From the NCBI GenBank assembly GCA_021792355.1, contig JAJYUV010000029.1, positions 1 through 11,484 of the forward strand: a stretch of DNA of 11,484 nucleotides, written 5' to 3'. Positions 1-7,157 of the stretch are shown here, piece after piece (the first letter of the stretch is position 1; each line of letters opens with the position of its first letter). The position numbers and the translations under genes are program-made. The notes beneath the pieces were generated by a model. It was not told where the DNA came from. It worked only from the letters and a program-made list of their open reading frames with translations, and searched no databases. This stretch comes from Thermoplasmata archaeon. Its GTDB lineage: Archaea > Thermoplasmatota > Thermoplasmata > Thermoplasmatales > GCA-001856825.

Positions 1-88
1 TTAAGGGCAGAGGGTGATGTGCAGAACTTTATTTAATATTCCACCGAACGAATCAGGCTTGGAATGTATAACCGGTGTCACCCTTCAG

Positions 89-505
89 CTAGTCCACCTG
101 CGTCTTTGTCTTCTCTTTCTTCGCTCCTGAAAGCGTCTGAGCTCCCGTTCTATTCCACATGGCAATGATGACCGTGCCTGAGACGGCCAGTCCGAAGATC
201 AGAAGTGCGTTCAAGAAATGGAAAAATGCTATCAGGGCGTTGTTTGTATCCAGAGACCAGAAACCGAGAGCGATTTGAATTACCAGCAATATCACCAGCC
301 CAACGGACATCATCTTTGCGGGCTTGAAACCCGGCTTGACCATGAACGAGATTATCAACGTAATAATGGCGAGAAGAAATACAACGAAACCAAAGATTAT
401 GTGAGGGGCAGGGGAGATGAAGTCAAATGTCAGGAGTCCTCCCAGAACAAGCTGGATTCCTATTGCAATCCCAGTTATTCTGAAAAACAAAGGCAATGAA
501 TTCAT
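89..505 (-). CDS. four-helix membrane protein with two-fold repeat, possibly CtaA/COX15-like
   Basis: Small integral membrane protein of 138 residues with four hydrophobic segments (about residues 8-26, 35-55, 66-83 and 90-115) and a lysine-rich polar C-terminus. The two halves look like repeats. Each has a Q-x2-LG motif in its first helix (Q18-LG22 and Q77-LG81) and a histidine at the start of its second helix (His35 and His96), about 60 residues apart. Paired histidines in a four-helix unit are typical of half-size archaeal haem A synthase (CtaA/COX15) and other b-haem membrane proteins, so haem binding is a plausible inference, but the CtaA signature is not complete. An ATG at 511 is possible. 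The GGAGG at 513-517 is only one base from it but seven from the ATG at 505, so I chose 505. The gene stands alone, with no partner in view. Confidence 0.75.
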   Translation of the reverse strand: MNSLPLFFRITGIAIGIQLVLGGLLTFDFISPAPHIIFGFVVFLLAIITLIISFMVKPGFKPAKMMSVGLVILLVIQIALGFWSLDTNNALIAFFHFLNALLIFGLAVSGTVIIAMWNRTGAQTLSGAKKEKTKTQVD

Positions 506-595
506 TGGCATGCCTCCTTGTGCACAAACACGGCACTGGAGTTGAACGATGCAGGCGCCACTGTCTTAGGATACATGTTGAGCCATGAATCTTTG

Positions 596-614
596 GGCTT
601 ATTTTATGATAATG
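596..614 (-). promoter_or_regulatory. candidate box A for the membrane protein gene
   Basis: On the minus strand an A/T-rich CATAAAATAAG element lies about 95 bases before the start at 505. That gene has a Shine-Dalgarno site and so a leader, which makes a distant TATA element reasonable. There is no other support. Confidence 0.25.
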
Positions 615-743
615 AGACTTCGAAGGTAACGACGCAATGAATGATCTTTTTCCGGGATAAGATACCAAAGATGCCCTGAGAGCATGAACAAAGTTATCTA
701 AACCGCTAGGATGAAAACCGTTCTCTTTTTGTGGTCTTTTTTC

Positions 744-755
744 ATCTTAAAATCC
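744..755 (+). promoter_or_regulatory. candidate box A of small ORF pair
   Basis: CTTAAAAT is centred about 26 bases before the ATG at 776. This is the spacing expected for a leaderless archaeal transcript, because the start codon has no ribosome site. It gives the small reading frames that follow more weight than their length alone would. Confidence 0.3.
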
Positions 756-775
756 TCTGTTATTGCCGAAATCTG

Positions 776-999
776 ATGAGTGCAGATTACCTTTCTATCG
801 ACCTATTAGAGACAATTGACAGAACGGGCAGCGTCAAATGAAGTGGAATGAGGTATTAACCGTAAGCTCGCTAAATGTCATTTTACGTCGACCGAGAGAC
901 AATAATGAAATTTGCCCAGTTCAGTGGACTGAGGTGCGTTACGAAGGTAGAAAGATTTGGGAACCAGATTTCATTTTAGGCGAATGCACACGCATGTAA
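776..999 (+). pseudogene. possible small gene in two overlapping frames
   Basis: Two short frames follow one another. The first runs from ATG 776 to TGA 839-841 (21 residues, ending DRTGSVK). The second starts at ATG 838, overlapping that stop, and runs to TAA 997-999 (53 residues, with CPVQW and EPDFILGE). Read together they look like one small protein of about 73 residues with a frame change at the joint. The first part, ending LLETIDRTGSVK, has the feel of a winged-helix DNA-binding segment. I do not recognise the family. It could be a translationally coupled pair, a frameshifted gene, a relic beside an insertion sequence, or chance. The box A at the right distance upstream is the main argument for a once-real gene. 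Confidence 0.3.
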
Positions 1000-1061
1000 A
1001 TTCTCAGGTCAGCCTTCCGCTCTTACATAGTCAATCTCACCCTCTTTATGAACGTGTCCAT
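1000..1061. other. flank outside IS A, possible gene remnant on minus strand
   Basis: The minus strand just outside the element can be read as a short tail (HKEGEIDYVRAEG, then stop at about 1009) with protein-like composition, as if the element had cut a gene near its 3' end. The matching 5' part is not visible beyond 2520, so this is weak. Confidence 0.2.
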
Positions 1062-1092
1062 CCTTAACTCGGAACTCTTTTAGGGAACAGTT
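1062..1092 (+). repeat. IS A terminal inverted repeat, transposase 3' side
   Basis: Begins CCTTAACTCGGAACTC. It matches the reverse complement of 2490-2520 at 25 of 31 positions. It contains the transposase stop codon (TTA at 1064-1066 on this strand), so the last residues of the protein are encoded by the repeat. Confidence 0.85.
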
Positions 1093-2435
1093 CTGGTTCC
1101 AGATCCAGCGTCCCGGCGAGGTCCCTCACTTTCTTCGGCACCTCCGCCGTTATGGTCCTGTCGCCAATATCGGTCAGGTATATCCTTGACAGCTGCAGCA
1201 GCGCATCCTTCACGCTTATCCTGCCGTTGATCCTCTTTGTTTTCAGGAGCTTGAGTATCCTGTAGTACGCCATGAGCGATATGAACGATACGAAAAGATA
1301 CCCCCTCAGCGTATCGTCATCCCTGAGGTATGGCGTGTCGACCTGAAGGAGGTTCTTGAAAACGTCGAACGCCTCTTCCACGTCGTTCCTGGATTTATAC
1401 AGTTCGAACACTGCCTGCGGCTTCTCGCCTGTGTTGGTCAGGATTGCAATCTTTCCTGCCTTCTCCGGGGAGAACCCGGGTGTCCTGCCTGCATCGGTCA
1501 GGGAATAGTATTCATTCTCCTCCTCCGATCTCATGAGAACGTCCTCAAACACGTGCACCCTGTATGTGCCCACCGTATGGGAAGAGAACCTGATGTCACG
1601 CTTCCTGAACATGAAGAATTCTTCGCCCTGCATGGAATAGTCGGGAATTTTTGAATCCCTCTTCAGCGGTGTGATGAAATACAGTCCGTCCGCATCCATC
1701 TTTCCAAAGTTCTGGTCGTCGATGAAGCCGCGATCCATTACGAACAGCGTGCCGGGGGGCATCTCCTCCTCCGTCTTCCTCAGGGTATCGATACCGGATA
1801 CGCTTCCAGGCACAAGCCTGACGTAACAGGGCTCGTTCCTGAGCCTTGAGAAGCCCATGATTATCCTTATCATGGGTAGCATGAGATCGCTGTTATTGTG
1901 GCCGAATTCAGCCATCCTTATTCCCGGCGAGTGGGAGAAGAGTGCAGAGGTGTCGTATGCAATGACCTCGTTCCTCTTCATGAGCTTCGTGAGTATGCGT
2001 TTCTGCCTGTCATGATCCATTCCGACGCGCTTCAGCATGGAAGAGAGAGATTTCGGCGAGATCTCATGAATCGTCTTCGACAGCCAGGTCTTCTCCACCC
2101 ATGACCTGACGGATTTCATGGGAAGGGGATAGATCAACCTGTTGAACGAGAATGCAATTATTTTCATGAGATCGTCCGGGAACTCGTTTCGCAACGCGGA
2201 GATCACATCCTCCATCTGCGACCATGCCAGTTCCAGATGTCCGATCTCGTATATGCCCCGAATGGCAACGATCTCCCTCACCTTTCCTGGATTCTCCCTG
2301 TCGCCGTCTATTATCTTGCCCACGTACCTGGGAGACCTTGTGCCTCCTCCGATGACCGGCATCCCACACCATGGAGACGTCATAGGCATACTGCCTGTCG
2401 TCGATTATCTTTATTTCCCTAGCAATGTTTTGCAT
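1064..2435 (-). pseudogene. frameshifted DDE transposase of IS A (IS4 superfamily, IS1634-like)
   Basis: Two overlapping minus-strand frames together make one transposase. The first starts at ATG 2435 and gives about 35 residues ending GHRRRHKVS. The second supplies the rest to the stop at 1064. Removing one base from the GGG at 2330-2332 joins them as KVS-RYVG, which aligns with KVSEYLG at the same place in IS B's transposase, and restores about 456 residues (464 in IS B). The catalytic set is visible in the long frame: the first Asp in AYDTSA, the second in VMDRGF, and the glutamate in YKSRNDVEEAFDVFK, which fits the IS4-superfamily Y-x2-R-x3-E-x6-K signature. Only the reading frame is lost. 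No slippery site or recoding structure suggests programmed frameshifting, so I call it a pseudogene, though a sequencing error could look the same. No Shine-Dalgarno site precedes the start. Confidence 0.85.
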
Positions 2436-2489
2436 ATAGGGGGCAAATAGAAGTATACAGGTCTTGCGGTCTATACAGAAAAAACGTTC

Positions 2490-2520
2490 AATTGATCCCT
2501 AAAGAAGCTCCGAGTTTAGG
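2490..2520 (-). repeat. IS A terminal inverted repeat, transposase 5' side
   Basis: Reverse complement begins CCTAAACTCGGAGCTTC and pairs with 1062-1092. It lies about 55 bases before the transposase start. Confidence 0.85.
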
Positions 2521-2572
2521 TTTGATAGGAAAAAGGGACAATCATAGAGTATGTAAACAGGTACAGAAATGT

Positions 2573-2615
2573 TAGGGTATACAAAGGCAGAAACCTTATT
2601 ACTTAGTATACCCTA
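2573..2615. promoter_or_regulatory. inverted-repeat operator candidate around the defence operon promoter
   Basis: TAGGGTATAC (2573-2582) and its perfect complement GTATACCCTA (2606-2615) are separated by 23 bases, so the centres are 33 bp apart, about three helical turns. Between them sits the TATA-like CTTATTA. Two half-sites on the same DNA face around the TATA element are what a dimeric repressor site would look like. The first gene of the operon belongs to a domain family that includes the repressor DndB, so autoregulation is a fair hypothesis. Confidence 0.55.
2591..2602 (+). promoter_or_regulatory. box A (TATA-like) of the four-gene operon
   Basis: AACCTTATTAC is centred about 25 bases before the ATG at 2623, which has no Shine-Dalgarno site. 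This is the expected layout for a leaderless archaeal mRNA. It also argues against the earlier ATG at 2569, which would put the promoter inside the gene. Confidence 0.45.
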
Positions 2616-2622
2616 CGTGATT

Positions 2623-3774
2623 ATGACCCAAGACAATAGCGACGCTATACCGCTTGAATTGCTGGCAATAAGAACAATGCAGCACTCATCCGTGTTTTAC
2701 ACAGGTACTATCAATGCTGAGCAATTGTGTAGCCCTGAGGGAAGAAAGAAGATACATCCAGACATTTACCAGATAGGGGAGAATGATGAAGGATATCAGA
2801 GAGTAGCAACATCGGCAAGAGTTAAGGATTTCGGCCGGTACATTGGAGATGATAGGATGTCACCAACATCCATAATAATCAATGTCAGAAACGCTGAAGT
2901 AACATTCAAACCATTCCCTGGAACTCCAAATTTCGGAAGACTTACCATTCCGAATAACGGAATACTATACATCGTTGATGGACAACACAGAATTGAGGGT
3001 CTGAGATACCTTTACGATCAAACCGAGAAAGGTGGAGGAAAACTCATTTTTGAGTTTCCAGTGATAGTGACTAACATGACAAAATACGACGAGGCTCTTC
3101 ACTTTGCGATCATAAACCGAACGCAGAAGGGGCTTAAGACCGAACTTGTCGACCTGACACTAAGAAAGATTTCCATGACTGAAGACCCATTGAGAGCTCA
3201 GAAACTCCCGAAAATAATATCGAAGGACCTAATATGGAAAACCGTTGCAATGTCGATCTCGGACCAGTTAAAGAAGACTGAAATATGGAAGGACAGAATA
3301 CAGGAACCTAATCAGAAAAAGACGCCCCTCAATGTGACGACAATCTCTACAATTGTAACAAGTCTTGCCCCTGTAGTTGATAAATTTAACGTATCACTTT
3401 CCCAAGTCCCTATAGTGAGTGATACGCTTGACAAATTCTGGGAAGCTGTGGGTGAGTTATGCCCACTTGCAACGAAGCAGAATCCTAAGAGTGCGGTGCT
3501 TATGAAATCTCTAGGTGTTGGAGTTATGCACCTCCTGTTTATCGATATTATTAACATTGCTAAGGATTACCATAATAACGAATTGGACGAAGAAACGTTC
3601 AAGGAAATCTTGGAGAAGGGCAAACAGTATATGTCAGACACTTTCTGGAAACAGGCATCTGTTTACGGATCTGGCAAGTCATCAGTTTCAAATGTATACA
3701 GACTTGTCAAAGATTCAATTCTTGAAAGCTATCATGATAGAGTACCAACGAAAAGAACTTTTTTCGAGGGATGA
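2623..3774 (+). CDS. DGQHR-domain protein (DndB/DpdB-like)
   Basis: Cytosolic protein of 383 residues with the diagnostic DGQHR motif at residues 119-123, inside ILYIVDGQHRIEGL. An FAIINRTQKGLKT segment about 35 residues later is also typical. The domain is named from DNA-modification systems: DndB, which represses phosphorothioate (dnd) operons, and DpdB, of 7-deazaguanine DNA systems. It is related in outline to ParB-like nuclease folds. Here it leads a four-gene operon and is followed by a GHKL ATPase, with no dnd or dpd enzymes, so neither of those pathways is present in the window. A role as DNA-binding sensor or regulator is inferred. An upstream in-frame ATG at 2569 would add 18 residues, but it lies before the apparent box A and across the inverted repeat, so I prefer 2623. 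The stop overlaps the next gene. Confidence 0.85.
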   Translation: MTQDNSDAIPLELLAIRTMQHSSVFYTGTINAEQLCSPEGRKKIHPDIYQIGENDEGYQRVATSARVKDFGRYIGDDRMSPTSIIINVRNAEVTFKPFPGTPNFGRLTIPNNGILYIVDGQHRIEGLRYLYDQTEKGGGKLIFEFPVIVTNMTKYDEALHFAIINRTQKGLKTELVDLTLRKISMTEDPLRAQKLPKIISKDLIWKTVAMSISDQLKKTEIWKDRIQEPNQKKTPLNVTTISTIVTSLAPVVDKFNVSLSQVPIVSDTLDKFWEAVGELCPLATKQNPKSAVLMKSLGVGVMHLLFIDIINIAKDYHNNELDEETFKEILEKGKQYMSDTFWKQASVYGSGKSSVSNVYRLVKDSILESYHDRVPTKRTFFEG

Positions 3775-3776
3775 GA

Positions 3777-5627
3777 ATGTGGCGTTTTAGAGAGAATCAA
3801 AGAAGTGAGATAATACGTGATCAGCATTTAGCTGAGTTTTTCGACCTTGAAGAGAATCTAGAAGCTATCGTCCGAGAAGCCGTACAAAATTCCATTGATG
3901 CAAAGTCTGAGAGTAGTGAACTGGTGAAAGTCAGATTTGTTTATGGGAGAACTCCAAGCAGACTGCCTTCCCTGTTTCTCGGTATGCAAGAGCATCTAAA
4001 GGAAGTAAAAATAAGTGCACCTGATTTGGGAAATTCAAGTTTTGAATTTCTCGCCATAGAAGATTTTGGGACTACTGGACTGACAGGTAGCACCTCTAAA
4101 GAAGCAATTGACGCTGAAAGTGGAAATTTCTTTAATTTCTGGTGGTTCGATGGTTCAACGCGGAAAGGTATTCAGAAGGGCGGCAGATGGGGGATTGGGA
4201 AGTATTCCTTTTTCGAGGCGTCTATTCTGAAGACATTTTGGGGTATAAGCGTCGCAGAGCCTGATCTCAAGCCAAACCTAATGGGGAGAGTTTTGTTGAA
4301 ATCCCATAAGATTGAAAACAGGAGGTTTGCATCTGATGGTATATATTCAGATGATAACTTTGAACCCATAGAGGACCTTGATGCCATTAACTCATTTTAC
4401 TCGTCATTCAATTTGAAAAGAGATCATTCTGCTGGCTTATCCTTGGTTATGCCCTATCCGGTCGATAGCATTTCGAGAAGCGATCACATTTCCGAGGATA
4501 TACTCACCACTGTATTGGAACACTACCTCCTTTCAATCGTATCTGGAGAACTCAAGATTGCCATTGACAACTTCAATTCTGACAGGCATTCCGACTACAA
4601 CGTTGATAAGGAAAATCTAGAAGATTTTCTCAAGTCAATGGCGCGAAGAGATATTAGATATTCACGCTATGAAAAGTTGCGATCGATATACCAGCGGTTG
4701 CTCGCAAGAAAACCTGACTTGACCCTGAGTTTTGATGCGAATAAGCCGCTTGAAATCGACGAATCCATCTTTGGCAGTGATCTAAACAGGGTCAGAGCAA
4801 TCTATTCAGACCTAGGGAAAGAACTGATGAAAGTTCGTATTCAATTTGCGATTCAGAAAGAGGGTATACCTCCTGAAACAACTTATATAGACATAGGAAT
4901 TACAAGGGATAATTTTTTTAAGAATGAATCTGTGCACTGTTTCCGAAGCGGCATTAATGTGGTCGAAGGAGTAACCTACCGATTAGCGGAGGGGATTATA
5001 GTACTCATCGCAGAGGACAAGGTAGCAGCCGGGTTTCTTGGAGACGCCGAAAATCCATCTCACACTCGCTGGAGTTCTAAATCCGAGAGAGTGAAAGACG
5101 CTCATTACTTGACCCCTGAGAAGATTATCAGGTTTGTAAAGAGTGCACCCTCAAGCGTTATTTCTGTGCTCTCCAGAAAGACTGAGACTTCCGACAGGAA
5201 TCTCCTTGAAGATGTGTTTTACATCTTCGACAGCGACGGAGGCGGGGGTCGGAAAACTCGCACTGGAAAACCCAAGCTAGATATACCGAAACCCAGGCAA
5301 GTTCTCCAGCTAATAAAGTTTGGCGATGGATTTTCAGTATCTGCGGGAAAAGATGCCGTGGTTTCTGATTTTCCAATGTCAATCAATCTGAGAGCAGCTT
5401 ACGATACTGCCATCGGCAATCCCTATTCATTTTACAGACCCTTTGACTTCGCTTTTGGGAGGGATATCGATGTAAAAAATATTTCCGGAGGGGAGATTCT
5501 CAGTGCTACACTGAACAGGATGGCAATTCGGGTAGACGAGCCGGGCTTTAACTTTTCTGTGATAGGATTCGACCCCAGAAGGGACATAATTGTTGATTTG
5601 AAAGCTGAGAATCCGGAGGAAGCATGA
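3777..5627 (+). CDS. GHKL ATPase (MutL/Hsp90/MORC-like)
   Basis: Large protein of 616 residues with an N-terminal GHKL (Bergerat-fold) ATP-binding domain. Its boxes are visible in order: the N box REAVQNSIDA (Glu34 as likely general base, Asn38), the IEDFGTTGLTG box (Asp96, Gly98, Gly101) and the lid box GGRWGIGKYSFF (Gly139, Gly141, Lys142). A long middle region probably holds the S5-like transducer domain. The C-terminus is beta-rich after a glycine stretch near residue 480. MutL/MORC-like ATPases of this kind are known in predicted restriction-modification operons (Iyer, Abhiman and Aravind, 2008), where ATP-driven closing on DNA is proposed. A MutL endonuclease motif (DQHAx2E) is not seen. 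An ATG at 3771 overlaps the previous stop, but GAGGG at 3766-3770 is too close to it and well spaced for the ATG at 3777. Confidence 0.88.
   Translation: MWRFRENQRSEIIRDQHLAEFFDLEENLEAIVREAVQNSIDAKSESSELVKVRFVYGRTPSRLPSLFLGMQEHLKEVKISAPDLGNSSFEFLAIEDFGTTGLTGSTSKEAIDAESGNFFNFWWFDGSTRKGIQKGGRWGIGKYSFFEASILKTFWGISVAEPDLKPNLMGRVLLKSHKIENRRFASDGIYSDDNFEPIEDLDAINSFYSSFNLKRDHSAGLSLVMPYPVDSISRSDHISEDILTTVLEHYLLSIVSGELKIAIDNFNSDRHSDYNVDKENLEDFLKSMARRDIRYSRYEKLRSIYQRLLARKPDLTLSFDANKPLEIDESIFGSDLNRVRAIYSDLGKELMKVRIQFAIQKEGIPPETTYIDIGITRDNFFKNESVHCFRSGINVVEGVTYRLAEGIIVLIAEDKVAAGFLGDAENPSHTRWSSKSERVKDAHYLTPEKIIRFVKSAPSSVISVLSRKTETSDRNLLEDVFYIFDSDGGGGRKTRTGKPKLDIPKPRQVLQLIKFGDGFSVSAGKDAVVSDFPMSINLRAAYDTAIGNPYSFYRPFDFAFGRDIDVKNISGGEILSATLNRMAIRVDEPGFNFSVIGFDPRRDIIVDLKAENPEEA
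5615..5619 (+). promoter_or_regulatory. ribosome binding site of the third operon gene
   Basis: GGAGG lies four bases before the ATG at 5624, inside the end of the GHKL gene. It confirms this start and translational coupling. Confidence 0.7.
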
Positions 5628-6433
5628 TAAGAATAAGGCGAAGGTTCAATTACACCTCGCGCCAGAAGATTAGGATGGATTCAATTTCAATTATTGTTGC
5701 TAACTTAGGAGATCCAGAAGTGAATTTTAGTTGCGACGTGAATCTGAATCAATATGCTTTTCCAGCAGGTGCAGCTATCTATGTGGATGTGAACCGTGGC
5801 AGCTATGCATTCAGACGTTTTTCCATGGGAACTGTGGGCTCTCCCTTAAGGATAAGTAATCAGCCTCTGCCAGAATTTTCGTCTTATCCAGCGATTACTT
5901 TTTACGTTTCGGTCGTAGATTCAAGGGATGGGTACAAGAATATTCTAGGTAAGAGCACTGCTATAAGCCTTCCGAGGACAGCAGGAGGTTCAGAAACCGC
6001 CCCCCTCCTTGAGGTCTCGTATAGGCAGAATATGAAACAACTCTGGAAACTGGATTTCGATTCTGACAGACCGATTCTCCAAGTGAGAAACGAGATAGAT
6101 GCGGAGGGGATCATCAAACACAATCATCTTTTCAGAACCGCTGTATTTCCTGCGGTTCTGAAAGAAATCTTGGTTAGATACCTAATTATAGAACATGGCA
6201 CCATCGATGAAGATGACGATGAAAGTGACAGATCTCGATGGATCAGATTTGCCAAGGAAGTGTGTGGTGTTACAGAAATTGGGGAAGAAGATGATGAAGA
6301 TGAAGTTGCTTTCCTCGCAGAATCTCTCGAGAATATTGAAAGAGTCGTCGATGCATTCTCTGAAAAATTTCTCAAGGAAGAACTCGAAATGTTAGGAGGT
6401 GATAGAAGTGACTCAGATGAGAATCTTAAATGA
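5624..6433 (+). CDS. operon protein of unknown function with acidic C-terminus
   Basis: Protein of 269 residues that I cannot assign. It starts with a basic segment, RIRRRFNYTSRQKI (residues 2-15). A beta-rich region to about residue 120 follows. Then comes a helical part with LWKLDFDSDRPILQVRNEI (about 144-162) and AVFPAVLKEILVRYLI (about 177-192). The C-terminus is very acidic (DEDDDESDRSR and GEEDDEDEV). No signal peptide or membrane segment is present. I do not see a PD-(D/E)XK, HNH, GIY-YIG or PLD nuclease motif. The ATG overlaps the stop of the GHKL gene (ATGA), so the two products are probably made together and act in one complex; that is inference. The acidic tail could mimic DNA or hold the complex inactive. 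It overlaps the next gene by 26 bases. Confidence 0.8.
   Translation: MIRIRRRFNYTSRQKIRMDSISIIVANLGDPEVNFSCDVNLNQYAFPAGAAIYVDVNRGSYAFRRFSMGTVGSPLRISNQPLPEFSSYPAITFYVSVVDSRDGYKNILGKSTAISLPRTAGGSETAPLLEVSYRQNMKQLWKLDFDSDRPILQVRNEIDAEGIIKHNHLFRTAVFPAVLKEILVRYLIIEHGTIDEDDDESDRSRWIRFAKEVCGVTEIGEEDDEDEVAFLAESLENIERVVDAFSEKFLKEELEMLGGDRSDSDENLK
6395..6403 (+). promoter_or_regulatory. strong Shine-Dalgarno site that fixes a GTG start
   Basis: GGAGGTGAT is a full match to the archaeal 16S tail complement. A GTG at 6399 lies inside this site and cannot be the start. GTG 6408, eight bases after GGAGG, fits well, while ATG 6417 is too far. Confidence 0.75.
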
Positions 6434-7124
6434 TGCTGGAATCGAGCATTTCAGGCAATATATGAACGACCTACGTGCTGGATTAGCTGTCGTAAAACCC
6501 AAACTGGAAGAAGGGTTTTCGATAGAGTATCCAGTCAAGTGCGACCTTGAACAGACTCCTTTCTTTGCGTCAAAATTGGAAATGGCAAAGTATCTGTACA
6601 GTAAATTCGAAAGTGCCGGTATAAAGAGGGAGGACGTTGTTTTCAACAAAGGGCTCTGGAGCTGGCTAGGCTATTATTGGTTTGAGCTGCACGCAAAGGA
6701 TAAGTCAGAAAAGCTTAGTCCTGGAAATGATTACAGATACATCTTCTCCGCAGACTGGAAAACGCAATACAGACATTTCATATGGTTACCGTATGATATG
6801 TTCTCACGACATAAGGATGAGGAATCAGTGACTCTCTTTCTCTCGAACTCTATAAGTGTTCAAGGTGATCTGACAGAGCAGCTTGCAGGCAGAATTTCAA
6901 CATACATCAACACACAAGTAGTAAAAGCAGCAGCATTGCTTTACCTCGATAGAGAAACCAAGAAAGCAAAACGGGGTTCCGCTGGAAAAGATGATAAACC
7001 GGGGACTTTTAGAAGATTTATTATGGTGCTGCGTCAGGCAGAGAGAACTTTTGACATATATACTACGAGTGCACGTGAGATAGTCGGTCTTTTGCCGCAT
7101 GAGTTTGATAAGTGGAGAGAGTAG
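6408..7124 (+). CDS. operon protein of unknown function, possibly DUF6339-like
   Basis: Protein of 238 residues, the last gene of the plus-strand operon. It starts at GTG 6408 on the strength of the ribosome site. The centre is rich in aromatics: KGLWSWLGYYWFELH, then GNDYRYIF and YRHFIWLPYDMFSRHK, with conserved-looking Arg-Tyr and Arg-His pairs. It is soluble and mostly helical. The pattern (a W-x-WL segment, then a RYI segment, then a YRH segment) reminds me of a family annotated DUF6339, but I hold that only loosely. No known nuclease motif stands out. The RYI/YRH region is the best place to look for a hidden active site. Its position beside the GHKL ATPase makes it a candidate effector or adaptor of the system. 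The operon ends 33 bases from the converging minus-strand glycosylase gene, with no clear terminator in the gap. Confidence 0.8.
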   Translation: MTQMRILNDAGIEHFRQYMNDLRAGLAVVKPKLEEGFSIEYPVKCDLEQTPFFASKLEMAKYLYSKFESAGIKREDVVFNKGLWSWLGYYWFELHAKDKSEKLSPGNDYRYIFSADWKTQYRHFIWLPYDMFSRHKDEESVTLFLSNSISVQGDLTEQLAGRISTYINTQVVKAAALLYLDRETKKAKRGSAGKDDKPGTFRRFIMVLRQAERTFDIYTTSAREIVGLLPHEFDKWRE

Positions 7125-7157
7125 CCATCCATATTTACTGACTCACACAAGGCAATT

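Larger units (their letters stand above)
512..775. other. non-coding stretch
   Basis: No credible gene on either strand. It holds the leader and possible promoter of the minus-strand membrane protein. On the plus strand, T-runs at about 723-742 could end transcription but have no visible gene before them. Confidence 0.5.
1062..2520 (-). mobile_element. IS A: IS4-superfamily (IS1634-like) insertion sequence, transposase frameshifted
   Basis: An element of about 1,460 bases bounded by 31-bp imperfect terminal inverted repeats (25 of 31 identical) that enclose one transposase frame. Both ends begin CCT(T/A)AACTCGGA and have TTTAGGGA further in. I see no target-site duplication: the bases outside, ending CCAT on the left and starting TTTG on the right, do not match. 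This suggests an old or rearranged insertion. The element is in the same orientation as IS B, and the two share end sequence style and transposase family. Confidence 0.85.

Noticed and set aside
1..88. End of another minus-strand gene at the left edge
   Set aside because: The frame ending in TAA at 1-3 is open for only about 26 codons, with no start or recognisable sequence.
423..668. 81-residue open frame on the minus strand
   Set aside because: It overlaps the membrane protein start region in another frame, and its composition (many Cys, His, Arg) is not protein-like.
2320..2340. Programmed ribosomal frameshifting in the IS A transposase
   Set aside because: There is no slippery heptamer or stimulating structure, and the related IS B gene is in one frame.
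2142..2450. Plus-strand open frames opposite the 5' part of the IS A transposase
   Set aside because: They are antisense shadows of a recognisable transposase, with no promoter or ribosome site.
2569..2622. Upstream ATG that would lengthen the DGQHR protein by 18 residues
   Set aside because: It precedes the likely box A and crosses the inverted repeat, and no ribosome site is present.
2623..3774. Phosphorothioate (dnd) or 7-deazaguanine (dpd) modification system
   Set aside because: Only the DGQHR domain is shared. No cysteine desulfurase, DndC/D/E or queuosine-type enzyme is present.
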